Origin: Margaritifera margaritifera
Taxonomy: Eukaryota; Mollusca; Bivalvia; Unionida; Margaritiferidae
Direction: 5' to 3'
NCBI GenBank assembly: GCA_029931535.1
Contig: JAQPZY010001675.1
Location: 5,955,501 to 6,019,500, forward strand
Length of the DNA: 64,000 bases
Each line of letters opens with the position of its first letter. Position 1 is the first letter of the stretch. The position numbers were made by a program, and so were the translations under genes. Under the pieces are notes generated by a model that saw nothing but the letters and a program-made list of their open reading frames with translations, was not told where the DNA came from and searched no databases. Positions 21,788-33,395 of the stretch are shown piece by piece.

Positions 21788-23106
21788 AGTGGCAATAATA
21801 CTGATAATCTGAACTAAGTTTTTGACATGTCTGCTACAGCCAATAATACTGATAATCTGAACTAAGTTTTTGACATGCCTGCTACAGCCAATAATACTGA
21901 TAATCTGAACAAAGTTTCTGACATGCCTGCTACAGCCAATAATACTGATAATCTGAACAAAGTTTTTGACATGCCTGCTAAAGCCAATAATACTGATAAT
22001 CTGAACTAAGTTTTTGACATGTCTGCTACAGCCAATAATACTGATAATCTGATCTAAGTTTTTGACATGTCTGCTACAGCCAATAATACTGATAATCTGA
22101 ACTAAGTTTTTGACATGTCTGCTACAGCCAATAATACTGATAATCTGAATGAAGTTTTTGACATGTCTGCGACAGCCAATAATACTGATAATCTGAACTA
22201 AGTTTTTGACATGCCTGCTACAGCCAATAATACTGATAATCTGAACTAAGTTTTTGACATGCCTGCTACAGCCAATAATACTGATAATCTGAACTAAGTT
22301 TTTGACATGCCTGCTACAGCCAATAATACTGATAATCTGAACGAAGTTTTTGACATGTCTGCTACAGCCAATAATACTGATAATCTGAACGAAGTTTTTA
22401 ACATGTCTGCTACAGCCAATAATACTGATAATCTGAACTAAGTTTTTGACATGTCTGCTACAGCCAATAATACTGATAATCTGAACGAAGTTTTTGACAT
22501 GCCTGCGACAGCCAATAATACTGATAATCTGAACAAAGTTTTTGACATGCCTGCTACAGCCAATAATACTGATAATCTGAACGAAGTTTTTGACATGTCT
22601 GCTACAGCCAATAATACTGATAATCTGAACGAAGTTTTTGACATGTCTGCTACAGCCAATAATACTGATAATCTGAACTAAGTTTTTGACATGCCTGCTA
22701 CAGCCAATAATACTGATAATCTGAACTAAGTTTTTGACATGTCTGCTACAGCCAATAATACTGATAATCTGAACGAAGTTTTTGACATGTCTGCTACAGC
22801 CAATAATACTGATAATCTGAACGAAGTTTTTGACTTGCCTGCTACAGCCAATAATACTGATAATCTGAACTAAGTTTTTGACATGCCTGCTACAGCCAAT
22901 AATACTGATAATCTGAACTAAGTTTTTGACATGTCTGCTACAGCCAATAATACTGATAATCTGAACTAAGTTTTTGACATGCCTGCTACAGCCAATAATA
23001 CTGATAATCTGAACTAAGTTTTTGACATGCCTGCTACAGCCATTAATACAGATAATCTGAACTAAGTTTTTGACATGTCTGCTACAGCCACTAATACTGA
23101 TAATCA
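21788..23106 (+). repeat. 48-bp tandem array, about 27 units
   Basis: The unit is GCTACAGCCAATAATACTGA, TAATCTGAACTAAGTTTTTG and ACATGCCT. Units are highly similar and differ mainly at TAAG/GAAG/AAAG and TGTCT/TGCCT. Because the period is 16 codons, units with GAAG lack stops and create spurious open frames on both strands (for example 22451-22681). It lies within the intron that splits finger 5. Confidence 0.97.
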
Positions 23107-23107
23107 G

Positions 23108-23568
23108 CAGGGCTAGAAATTAAGATATTTTTTTCACTAACCCATCACCAAAATAAATTTTTTACTGGTGCTGCCTAAATTTCACTGATCCTGCTGAAAT
23201 CAAACAGAAGCCAGTTCAGTTTCTAATTCAACATATATTATTCATTAACATTAACTCAGAACAATCACAACTGTATTTCACCAACAAGACTCACAAATGA
23301 AGTACCTCGCACACTTTTGTATTTCTCTGAATACTCAGTGCAGAAAGTGCATAACATCACAGCCTCTCTTGAGTCATGCTTCAGCCATTTTTGTTCATTT
23401 TTCCAGCATTTTTGGTACTTTCTTAGTCTCTTCTCTTGATCATATTTGCGATCGTGCTCCCTCTTGTCATCATCTGATTTCTGCCAGATTATTGACCAAT
23501 GGGTTTTAGTGATGCATCAGCAAAATCACTAAGCACAGGATAGCGATTAATGTTAATTTCAAGCCCTA
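23108..23568 (+). mobile_element. hAT-like non-autonomous element, copy 2
   Basis: Starts CAGGGCTAGAAATTAA and ends TTAATTTCAAGCCCTA, imperfect inverted repeats of hAT type. The 48-bp satellite stops at its left end, and a satellite-like piece (GAAGTTTTTGACTTGCCTGC) resumes after the right end, so it inserted into the array. It is the reverse complement of copy 1 at 183-567 over most of its length. Confidence 0.8.
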
Positions 23569-23718
23569 CAATTAGGATGAAGTTTTTGACTTGCCTGCTG
23601 CAGCCAGTAGTGTAACATAAGTATCATTGTTCAGGTGTTAACATTGAATGGATCAAAGAACACATGCCTGAATTTCAGTTACCTGAAAATTGATGCATGT
23701 GTTTTCTTGTTTTTCCAG

Positions 23719-23822
23719 TGTGAAACAATTGAGGAACCATGTTATTGTAAAGCATCCTGATGCTAATAAAGAAGAACTGCAGAAAATCACAGGGTACAAG
23801 CACAAGCTGCAGGGAAAGATGG
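23719..23822 (+). CDS. C2H2 zinc-finger protein, sixth visible exon (end of finger 5)
   Basis: A 104-bp exon after TTGTTTTTCCAG, ending at GTAAGT. It completes finger 5 (SVKQLRNHVIVKH, His-x4-His) begun at 21636. A basic linker without a finger follows: PDANKEELQKITGYKHKLQG and KMG. The phase is exact on both sides. The finger half being shared between exons on either side of the 48-bp satellite and the inserted hAT element shows that this intron is spliced precisely. Confidence 0.9.
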
Positions 23823-23929
23823 GTAAGTCAATTTTTGTCCGAGTTGCAAAGCAATTCCAGCAATGGATTAATGTTGTCTGTTTGTCCTTCCATCTGTCTG
23901 GTGTCATCGCTTAGTTTAGGGTTTGTGTT

Positions 23930-25100
23930 AAGTTATTTTTCAGAGACTATTGCTTGTTCAGTCACATAAGTTGGTATTTAGATGTCATGCGGAGTACTAC
24001 ACCTTTCAGTGAAAATTAGGTCACTGTAACCTAGAAACAGTTCATCAGTGCACATCAGGATCATAATATTTCTTTCCTCTGGTGCATATATGGGCTGAAG
24101 TCAGTAATTTTTTATTCATCGCAATGCAGTATATCACAGCTGTGTGACAGTGTATCAATACAACTCATAAAATATTATGCATCATGATACATGTAAGAAA
24201 TAATTCATAAAAACAAACTTTTTAAAAAGAATTTTTCTCTCTTTTCCTTTGAACAGAGAATTATCTATAATCAGAACAACAATAAACAGTAAACAAATCC
24301 AAATGTTAAATGAGGTACAAGAGACCCACTGTTGTGAGTATGTCCTACTTTCAGAAAATTATGTGCCAGTCTAGCACCGGGAAATTTCCACTATTCACCA
24401 AATCATTTGCTATGCTTGCAGACTAAAACTTGCTGCATTGTGATGTGTATCACATTGCAAGTTCAATATCACAGTTTGCATCATGTCGAAGTCTCCAAAC
24501 CAAAACATATATCATGTTATGTATCATTTATTTTACTATGTATTGTGATGTATATTGTGCCTGTGATTTCTAGATTATGCACAGGTCACTATGACCTATA
24601 TTTCATGGTCCATTGATTTTGGATCACCTTTGTATTTAGCTCATTTTCTCATACACTATTGCCTATGGAGTCACATAACTAGGTATATATCTGTATCATG
24701 AGGAGTAATGCAGTCATCAGTGGAAATTAGGTCACTATGACCTATATTTCATGGTCCCTTGATTTTGGATCACCTTTGTAGTTAGCTCATTTCCTCAGAC
24801 ACTATTGCCTATGGAGTCACATAACTAGGTATATATCTGTATCATGAGGAGTAATGCAGTCATCAGTGGAAATTAGGTCACTATGACCTATATTTCACAG
24901 TTCAGGGATTTGTGCTCACCTTTTGTGTTGAGCTCATTATTTTAGGTTAGTGTTTGCATTTAGGTCATTTTCTCAGAGACTATTGTTCGTAGAGTCACGT
25001 AAGTTAATATTTAGATTTGTCATGTGGAGTGCAATACTTTCTGTGAAGATTAGGTCACTATGATGTATATTTCATGGCCCAATGATTTGAGCTAACCTTT
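23930..25100 (+). repeat. tandem repeat of about 146 bp, 4-5 decayed units
   Basis: Blocks AAATTAGGTCACTATGACCT, ATATTTCATGGTCC, GATTTTGGATCACC and CACTATTGCCTATGGAGTCA recur. The two best units, starting near 24661 and 24807, are 146 bp apart and nearly identical. Outer units (23930-24060, 24950-25090) are degenerate. Confidence 0.8.
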
Positions 25101-25699
25101 ACAGTATTCATAGTTTGCAATCCAGCCATACCACTATTTGTGGTTTTCTCTTGTATACACTAAATATTGAGTACCATGGGCACACATTTACATTAATCTG
25201 CTGGAGGTTTATGAACTTTCATTTATTTTGTTTGGAGTATTCATTGTACTGTTTGTCCAGATACTTAAATTTGCAATAATCAACCAGAGATTTATTCCAT
25301 TTGCCATGTTTTCTTTTGTTTTTTTTATATAACTTATTTTTTAAAAGCCATATGGTACATAACAAAATAACACTCTACTGGTGGTTAATAAAACCATATA
25401 TTGATCTTGTACCCTATTTAGCTCTTTATAAGTTTCAACAGATGGTTTTAGGAGTGGTGTTAGTCAAAGTATCAGGAGTATTGCAGATTTTTTAAAACCC
25501 AATTCAATAAATTCACATTTATTGGTGGAGTACCAGTTTTCATGGATTGTGTAAGTACCACAAACTTTAATTTTAAATACCTGCTCCCAATGTAAATTTT
25601 CTTTGCTATTTATCCCAGTTTTGTCTAATGCAATTTATGCCAGTTCTGTCTAATTCTTTTTTTCAAATTGAATAAGCTCTGAAATTTAATTTTTAGCAA

Positions 25700-26105
25700 A
25701 ACAACAAAAATTGATATGCCCAAAAATAAATGAATTAACACTAAGTATTGAAATTCTTTTGTCTATACAACAAAAATTGATATGCCAAAAAATAAATGAA
25801 TTAACATTAAGTGTTTCAATTCATTTGTCTTCACAACAAAAATTGGTATGCCAAAAAATAAATGAATTAACATTAAGTGTTTCAATTCATTTGTCTATAC
25901 AACAAAAATTGGTATGCCAAAAAATAAATGAATTAACACTAAGTGTTTAAATTCCTTTGTCTATACAACAAAAATTGGTATGCCAAAAAATAAATTAACA
26001 TTAAGTGTTTCAATTCCTTTGTCTTTACAACAAAAATTGATATGCCAAAAATAAATGAATTAACATTAAGTATTTAAATTCATCTGTCTTTACAGCAAAA
26101 ATTGT
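25700..26105 (+). repeat. 66-bp tandem array, about 6 units
   Basis: The unit is CAACAAAAATTGGTATGCCA, AAAAATAAATGAATTAACAT, TAAGTGTTTCAATTCATTTG and TCTATA. The period of 22 codons explains an open frame at 25711-25950 that is not a gene. Confidence 0.95.
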
Positions 26106-26266
26106 TGTTTAATTCTTTGTTTTTTATATTAGACTTTTCCAAAGTTAAAATGCTGACTTTAAAATATAAAAAAAAAACATTTTGGCTGACTGACACAAAT
26201 TAGAGTCGTTGCACCTTTATTTTGTCAGCTATTTCAAAAAACGAAAATCTGTCTTCCTCTCCACAG

Positions 26267-26546
26267 GTCGTAGATCATATAAATGCCCTCACTGTGACAA
26301 GTTGTTTTTCCGTGCCAACTCAGAACTGCAGAAGCATATTTGGATCCATGAGGGGATCAAACCATTCAAGTGTCCCACATGTCCACATGCATGCAGGAGC
26401 AAGAACAACCTCCAAGCGCACATGTTACGACACTCCTCTGACAAGCCTTTTGTATGTACAGAGTGTAGCAAAGCATACAAGTCTAAAACTGCACTTAGGT
26501 GGCATGTACGCTCTCATAAAGATGGAAAGATCTTCAAATGTGACAA
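26267..26546 (+). CDS. C2H2 zinc-finger protein, seventh visible exon (fingers 6-8, start of 9)
   Basis: The exon follows CTTCCTCTCCACAG and ends at GTAAGT. It encodes finger 6 (YKCPHCDKLFFRANSELQKH and IWIH), finger 7 (FKCPTCPHACRSKNNLQAHM and LRH), finger 8 (FVCTECSKAYKSKTALRWHV and RSH) and the start of finger 9 (FKCDK). Linkers such as HEGIKPF, HSSDKPF and HKDGKIF are close to the TGEKPF type, as in DNA-binding C2H2 proteins. The GC content and codon use are clearly higher than in the introns. Confidence 0.95.
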
Positions 26547-26881
26547 GTAAGTCAAGTTCATGTCTGTATTAAATAGAGAGCAATACATGTGTGCATTGCA
26601 ATTATTCATGACTACCTAAGGCCATGTAACCAATTAAACCAGTTCAGGATAGTTAATTTCTAGTGAAATATCTTTGTATCTTTAATAAATTTTGACATAT
26701 ATTTTTTTGCACACTTTCAAATTCATACAGTTGATAATATAGAACTTGTGTTTTCACAGTATTTGTGATATCAAGAGATTACAACTTCAGCTGGTTATAC
26801 TTACTGTTATTTTTTATTAACTTGGTTTACAGTTTATCAATTTCTAATATTGGTTTGTTGTTTTTTTGTGTTTTTTTTCAG

Positions 26882-27016
26882 ATGTTCTTATGAGGCCACA
26901 CAACGTAGCCACCTAAAGCGCCACATGGAAACACATGAGGTGTCACGTAGGTTTGCATGTGCCCATTGTGACTACTCCTCTAACACCCATGGATATCTCA
27001 AGATACACTATACCAG
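26882..27016 (+). CDS. C2H2 zinc-finger protein, eighth visible exon (finger 9, most of finger 10)
   Basis: The exon follows a long T-rich tract ending TTTTTTCAG and closes at GTGAGT. It completes finger 9 (CSYEATQRSHLKRHMETH) and encodes most of finger 10 (FACAHCDYSSNTHGYLKIHY, then TR). The last zinc-binding His of finger 10 is supplied by the next exon at 39362 (FH), 12.3 kb away. The last 40 bp of this exon plus 9 bp of intron have been copied into a tandem array just downstream (see 26977-27668). If the first donor is not used, the frame reads straight into TGA. Confidence 0.93.
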
Positions 27017-27668
27017 GTGAGTATTCCTCTAACATCCACATATATCTCAAGATACACTATACCAGGTGAGTGTTCCTCTAACACCCACGGATATCTCAAG
27101 ATGCACTATACCAGGTGAGTATTCCACTAACACCCATGGATATCTCAAGATACACTATACCAGGTGAGTATTCCTCTAACACCCATGGATATCTCAAGAT
27201 ACACTATTCCAGGTCGGATACGCTATACCAGGTGAGTATTCCTCTAACATCGTAGGATATCTCAAGATACACTACACCAGGTGAGTATTCCTCTAACACC
27301 GATGGATATCTCAAGATACACTATATCAGGTGAGTATTCCTCTAACACCCATGGATATCTCGAGATACACTATACCAGGTGAGTATTCCTCTAACACCCA
27401 TGGATATCTCAAGATACACTATACCAGGTGAGTATTCCTCTAACCCACGATATCTCGAGATACACTATACCAGCTGAGTATTCCTCTAACACCCATGGAT
27501 ATCTCTAGGTACACTACACCAGGTGAGTATTCCACTAACACCCATGGATATCTCAAGATACACTATACCAGGTGAGTATTCCACTAACACCCACGGATAT
27601 CTCAAGATACACTATGCCAAGTGAGTATTCCTTTAACACCCATAGGTTTCTCAAGATACACTATACCA
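26977..27668 (+). repeat. 49-bp minisatellite made of an exon end plus splice donor
   Basis: Each unit is CCTCTAACACCCATGGATAT, CTCAAGATACACTATACCAG and GTGAGTATT: the last 40 bp of the zinc-finger exon and its splice donor. The authentic exon end is unit 1. About 13 further units follow. AG|GTGAGT is intact in about 11 units including the exon, others read AG|GTCGGA, AG|CTGAGT or AA|GTGAGT. The array ends near 27668 with AG|TTGAAT. Confidence 0.95.
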
Positions 27669-27900
27669 GTTGAATGTGGAACATTTTTTGCCATGTTGCT
27701 ATGTTATTTTGCTTTCATCATCTTAATTTCTCTCATGTATCCTTGTAATAATTCATCTGCCAGAAAAAGAATACTGTTATTACCTTTATGTCATCTCCTT
27801 TTGATTAAGGTTTTATGCCCACTTCCACAGGCTAATTAAATTATATGGTGTTTGTATTATCCATTCGTCACTACATGTGTTGCTTTTGAACAATATGCCA
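27669..27900. other. intron sequence without recognisable features
   Basis: Nothing identifiable between the minisatellite and the hAT-like start at 27901. Confidence 0.4.
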
Positions 27901-28960
27901 CAGGGGTGGACAAATATTCAGAAAGCATGGTTGCCCATCATACAACCAGACTGAAAAATCTGGTTCCCCCCACAAAATCATCGGGTTGTCCAATCAGACA
28001 TTTTCCAATGTAGTTTCAGTGAAATTGTTTACTAAACCATACATGTGATTCTACTGGCAATAGAGCAAAAATATCATTCTAAAAGCTGTCTATGGTACAT
28101 ACCATTTTAAAACTGAAATCTACTGCTTTTGAAAATTAAAAGATTAGAATTTTAAAAAAGTGAAGCACAACCAGTATTTTTATGTTTTCTATCCGCACAT
28201 TACAGAAACCGGTCTACTGGGGACTGGAACTGTTCCACCAGTGCTATGATTATGCGCTGATGCATGCTGAGTAATCTGATTAAGAATTGTTACACATTGG
28301 CTGTAAATTGATTACCTTATCTTTGTAACTTGGAGAGTTTAAGGCCAGAGGCAGCAATATTTATTGAGGTGTTATATGTATTAAAGGTATCAGAAGTGGT
28401 CCATAATGGCTTTGATTAAAAATCGGCTGACCTTTGGCAGAGTTGAGATAAAAAGGAGACACTGGTCAAAATATAATTTCAGCAGAAATGCTTGCATAAG
28501 CATTTTGATTTTTTTTTTTTGTCATATTTAATTATTACATGTTGTTTTTCAAGATGCTTTCAGAATAATATTTAAGGGAAGCTCCCTATATTTTTTTGGT
28601 CAATTTATGTCAGAATGCCAAAATGTGTACTTTTGCCCAATGCTATAAAACTATTGGCTAAAAAATATTATAAGAAGTTCAACAATGTTTGAAAATCAGA
28701 GTTTAAGTTGGTGCAGATGAGTAGCAAAGGTCTTGAGTTTGCATTTTGTGTTTCATGCAAAGTGGATTTTAAGATGGTATATGGGGTAAGAAATTATATC
28801 ACCAGACATATGCAGACAACATCGCACAGGGGAAATCTGGACCAGAAAAATATTGAGAGCCTGTTAAGTGTGAAACTTAATCACAATGAATGTCATCAGT
28901 GGACACCAGGCAGTAAACTTGTGAGGGAAACTTAAAATGCTTGTGGATTTTATAAAGAAA
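27901..28960 (+). mobile_element. decayed hAT-like element
   Basis: Begins CAGGGGTGGACAAATATTCA, a typical hAT terminus. Near its right part lies a BED-like zinc-finger fragment. The right terminus was not located, so the end given is approximate. Confidence 0.45.
28700..28935 (+). pseudogene. BED/TTF-type zinc-finger fragment of a hAT transposase
   Basis: The open frame contains LEFAFCVSCKVDFKMVYG, then ITRHMQTTSHRGNL. The pattern C-x2-C ... H-x4-6-H with the closing SHRGNL is what is found at the N-terminus of a group of hAT transposases and domesticated relatives in marine animals. A Gln/Asn-containing tail follows to a stop. No catalytic region follows, and a stop codon and spacing loss suggest that it is dead. 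It sits inside the long intron and has no link to the host gene. Confidence 0.55.
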
Positions 28961-29207
28961 ATCTTTGCAGTAGACTATGAGATATACAAATCTTCCTTTT
29001 TCATTTAATTGACAATACCCTGTCTCATATTAATTAATTACAATTAATATTGTAACATTGCCATCAGAATCTGATTTATGTTTAATTGTTGTTGTTCTCC
29101 TTTGAATACATTTGCCAATCATATTAATGTTAGGAAGATGCTCCACTACCTCTTGAATCCAGCAATCACGGAAAGACTGTAGTTCATCTTTTTGTCTATA
29201 TTCCATA

Positions 29208-31147
29208 TACCATATTTGCTGGCCTATAAGTTCATACTTTTTTACCTGAAAGTCTGGGCTTCGTCTTATACTCCAAATCGACTTATATATGGATTATGTC
29301 ATTGAAATTGCTCTGTAGTCGACAAAATTGAAAATCTGCAAAATCGAAAACAGGTCACATAACTGTACCAATTCTTGTTCAGTTACCATGTCAATATATT
29401 GTTATAAACTGAAATGATGGCTTTTATATGATAAGTTTTATCATTATTTTGTATACATTTGTATGTGCTTGTACTTTCTGATTTCTCCAACAGGAAATAT
29501 AAGAAAACAAATAAAGAGTTCACAATTCACAGGCTGCATAGCACACTTACGGTCTATACTCTATAGTGTACTGTACTTATTGAAAGCATATCATTTGTTC
29601 CTAACAAAAAATATGAACAGATTTTGCTTTATCCATCTTTTTTTGACATACATCATTTTTCCTGATCACGATTTAGCCATTGATATTTGAGTTACCAGTA
29701 TTTTATTTGACGCACTCGAGCGATTACCTGAAGATTGTTTTCATTGATATAATTGATCCTACAAAGGGATGTCATCCATATTAACAACTCGAATGTTCGA
29801 TGAATATTTATAAAATACCCTAGATTAAACACATAATTATCATGTATTCACAATACTGTCATATATTCAGTAAAGAATGCCCTTAATATAACTTAAAATT
29901 CAGAAATAGAGATGGACTACTTGTAGATCATCAATGATCCGTTTTTAGTTTTGCATTTCAGCTTAAAGCAAAATGTAATGTCAACACATTACCCATATTC
30001 ATTTTTAACCAGCTGTTGTTTCAGCATCTCTCTTTGATTATACTGGTAATTGATATTTTGGTCTTTGGTTTCCGACAACAATCAAAGCCAGTTACCGCAA
30101 TTGTTTAAACCCTGATATTGTCTTTGGCTACCGGTAATAGGTAATACCGGTACCCCTTTGTTCTCTATCATTAATCCACATCAGTTATGGTACTAGTTTT
30201 GCAATCTCAAGTGGATTAAGAACCACAAGAAATGATGCCCTCTCTCTTCTCTGGATGTAAATAATGAAGTTAGCCGAGGACATTGTTTTCATCATGGTAG
30301 TACTGGTACATTTTAATGAGTTAGGCATGTTCTGATCAATCCTTTCAGTCCTAATAATTTGTATAAATATCCCGAACAAATCATCTAACTTATCTAACGT
30401 AGTTGTATTAAAGAATTATAAACAAGTGTTTAATTTATTCTTTTTATGTGACTTTTCTCTGTTTTTCTGTCTCTGTCATTAATTTTCTTTACATTTCTGA
30501 CTTCTCTATGGATAGCCTCATTTCCATATTGGTAGCCTCGCTAATTTTATATCATCTGTCGAATCTTGCCCTAAAACCGGTGTAAACTGGAATAACCTGA
30601 CTAAATCTCTAGGCATATTTAATTAGCATGTAAATAACACTGCATAGCCATGTGGTTTTTGTGAGAATGGGTATTGTAATTAAAACAAGAATGAACTGTT
30701 TATTCAGAGGTGTCAATTGATAATGGAATATAGTAGTTCCCTTGTAATTGAGTAAGATCACAATTGTCAGGTAACTGAACAATACAGATTACAATCGTCC
30801 TGAAACCTCTCTCGCTCTCTCTCTCTCTCTCTCTCCAAAATGAAACTGTGGAAAAAGCATGTTGGCATCCATTACACAATTTCCCAAGTACCGGTAATCT
30901 GGAATAGCATACAGTGATACCATTAATATTCATGAAACCGGAAGTTACTAGTGAAAAAAACAGCCACGGTGTTGATCTGGCCTTGTATTATACTCCGCAT
31001 CAACTTAAATATGGATGAAGGATGGAAAATGTACAAAATTAGCGAATTGGACTTATACTCCGCATCAACTTAAATATGGATGAAGGATGGAAAATGTACA
31101 CAATTAGCAAATACTCCGCATCAACTAATAGGCCTGCAAATATGGTA
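29208..31147. mobile_element. 1.94-kb TIR element without coding sequence
   Basis: The left end TACCATATTTGCTGGCCTAT and right end ATAGGCCTGCAAATATGGTA are inverted repeats with one mismatch, bounded by TA on both sides. Subterminal blocks CTTATACTCC...CAACTTAAATATGGAT recur: once at about 29275-29300 and twice at 31000-31080. The interior is AT-rich with a (CT)n run at 30811-30834 and several ACCGGTA motifs (30130-30150, 30890, 31630 outside). No transposase is recognised, so it is non-autonomous. Confidence 0.75.
30811..30836. repeat. (CT)n microsatellite
   Basis: TCTCGCTCTCTCTCTCTCTC run within the TIR element. Confidence 0.9.
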
Positions 31148-31784
31148 GATGAAAGGAAGAAACTAAAAATTTACCTTCCAATACCACCCCTAGGAGGCTT
31201 CGGTTGTTTACCAGTTTTTTTGCTTTCACTGATATGATGTACTTCATACCTAATACCTCTCACACTATCTCAGTTAACCTTGTGGATTATTGACCATCCA
31301 TTAACAACGTAGGAGTAGTATTGAATATAAAGGTATTTACTATATGTTGCAATCATTATTTTGTGAAATTTGTTGATATGTCTGTGAATTTTTCACAGTT
31401 TTGGATTTATTTGCACACACTGCATGTATTTTTGCTTGTTTAAGTAACAAGTATGGTTATTGTTATATTTGAACAATTTCAGGTTGTTATTTCTGATTTT
31501 TGTCATTCTTTTCATTTCAGATAAATAATTACAATGAAATGTGCCAAGTGCAAGATTTTAAGTTGATAGTGACACATGAGATATGTGTCTCTCTTGCACA
31601 AAGTGTTCTTCCACTGTTATTATTGATATACCGGTATGTGAATTTTTTCAGGTCATTGTCAATATTTGGTTGTTTTTATCATTTAATATTAAGCAATGAC
31701 AACATTATGTGCCAGAGTCAATGAAGACACACTTGATTCATGTTTCTCTTGCACAGAGTGCTCTTTCCAGTGTGGTTTTTATTA

Positions 31785-33395
31785 GCTCTACTTACTGGTC
31801 TTTCATCCGTCATCTGTCGTCCATCCGTCTGTTACCACAAGTTTGTTATCACTACTCCTCCTAAACTACTTGGAGGATTGCCATGAAACTTTACACAGGC
31901 ATTTATCCCAAAGTGGCCATCTTTAAAATTTTGTTATCTCCTGAATGGATGGTCATATCAACATGGAGTTTTCACTAAAGACTTATTATTATGTCTAGTT
32001 GGTCCTAAATGAAAATGGTGCCGATCTGACGTTAAATATAGCTGCCATGGCAGCCATCTTCACAGTCTTTTTATCACTACTCCTCCTGAATGGATGGTCA
32101 TATCAACATGGGGTTTTCACAAAAAAACTTCTTATGATGTTTAGTTGATCCTAAATGAAAATGGTACTAATCAGACATCCAATATGGCCACCACAGCAGC
32201 CATCTTGAAAATCTTGTTATCACTACTCCTCCTACATAGATGGTCACATCAGCATGGGGTTTTCATTAAAAGACTTCTTATGATGTCTAACTGGTCCTAA
32301 GCAAAATAATGCTGATCTGATATCCAAATCTTGTTGTCACAACTGCACCTGAACAGAAAGTCATATTGATGTGGGATTTTCACCAAAAGACTTCTTATGA
32401 TGTCCAGTTCATCTTAAATGAAAATGGTGCAGTTCTGACATCCAATATGGCCACCACACCGCTGCCATATTAAAAATCTTGTTATTGCTACTCCTCCTGA
32501 CTGGATGGTCATATCAACATGAGGTTTTCACTAAAAGACTTCTTATGATGTCTAGTTGGTCCTAAATGAAAATGGTGCTGATGTGATGTCCAAGGTTGAT
32601 AATCTTGTTATCACTACTTCTGAATGGTGTATTCACCAGAAGACTTCTTATGATGTCTGGTTAGTCCTAAACAAAAATGGTGCTGATCTGATGTCTAATA
32701 TATGTGGCTGCCACAGTGGCCAGCTTGAAAATCTTGTTATCACTACTGCTCTTGGATGGATGCTCATATCAGAAAAAACGACTTCTCATAATGTTTTGTT
32801 GATTCTAAATTAAAATGGTGCTGCTCTGGCATCCAATATGTGGCCATCTTGAAAATCTTATTTTCGCTTCTCCTAATAAATGGAAAGTCATTTTGACATA
32901 TGGTTTTCTTCAGAAGAGTTCTTATGGTGTTTTGTTGGTCATTAATGAAAATGACTAGCCCTCAGCATGGCCACCATGGTGGCCATCTTGAATATATTGT
33001 TATTTCTACTCCTTCCAAATGGATGGCTATATCAATATGGGGTTTTCACCAATAGGTAAAATGGTGCCAGTCGTACATCCAATATGACTGCAACAACAAC
33101 TGTCTTAAAACTTTTTTGTTGTCTCTACTCACCCTGGATGGATGATCATTATGATATGGGGTTTTCACCAAAAGACTTCTAATTATGTCTACTTTGTCCT
33201 AAATGAAAATGGTGCCATGCTGACATCCAATATTTGCACCATAGCAGCTAATTTGAAAATCTTTTTATTGCTGAAGAATATCAGCGATGGTTTCAACACT
33301 CAGCAGTTAAAACAAAGAAATGGTCTTATTGTGAATTCCTGGAAATTCTTTTCGCCCAGTAGAGCGTAATTCCCTTCAAGGGACTCTTGTTAATA
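31785..33395 (+). repeat. long dispersed repeat with internal 140-180 bp repetition
   Basis: The 5' end has CATCCGTC-rich sequence and TTATCACTACTCCTCC; the 3' end has CCCTTCAAGGGACTCTTGTT, shared with 18911-18930. In between, a module containing AAATGAAAATGGTGC, ATCCAATATGGCCACCA, CAGCCATCTTGAAAATCTT, GATGGTCATATCAACATGG and GGTTTTCAC repeats about eight to nine times with heavy divergence. It encodes nothing recognisable. Confidence 0.8.

Noticed and set aside
22438..22681. Open frames on both strands with a 16-residue repeat
   Set aside because: They result from the 48-bp satellite; most units contain an in-frame stop and no flanking coding sequence exists.
25711..25950. Repetitive 79-residue open frame
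   Set aside because: It is a reading of the 66-bp tandem array.
26222..26572. 116-residue open frame overlapping the zinc-finger exon
   Set aside because: It is the wrong frame of an exon that encodes three complete fingers.
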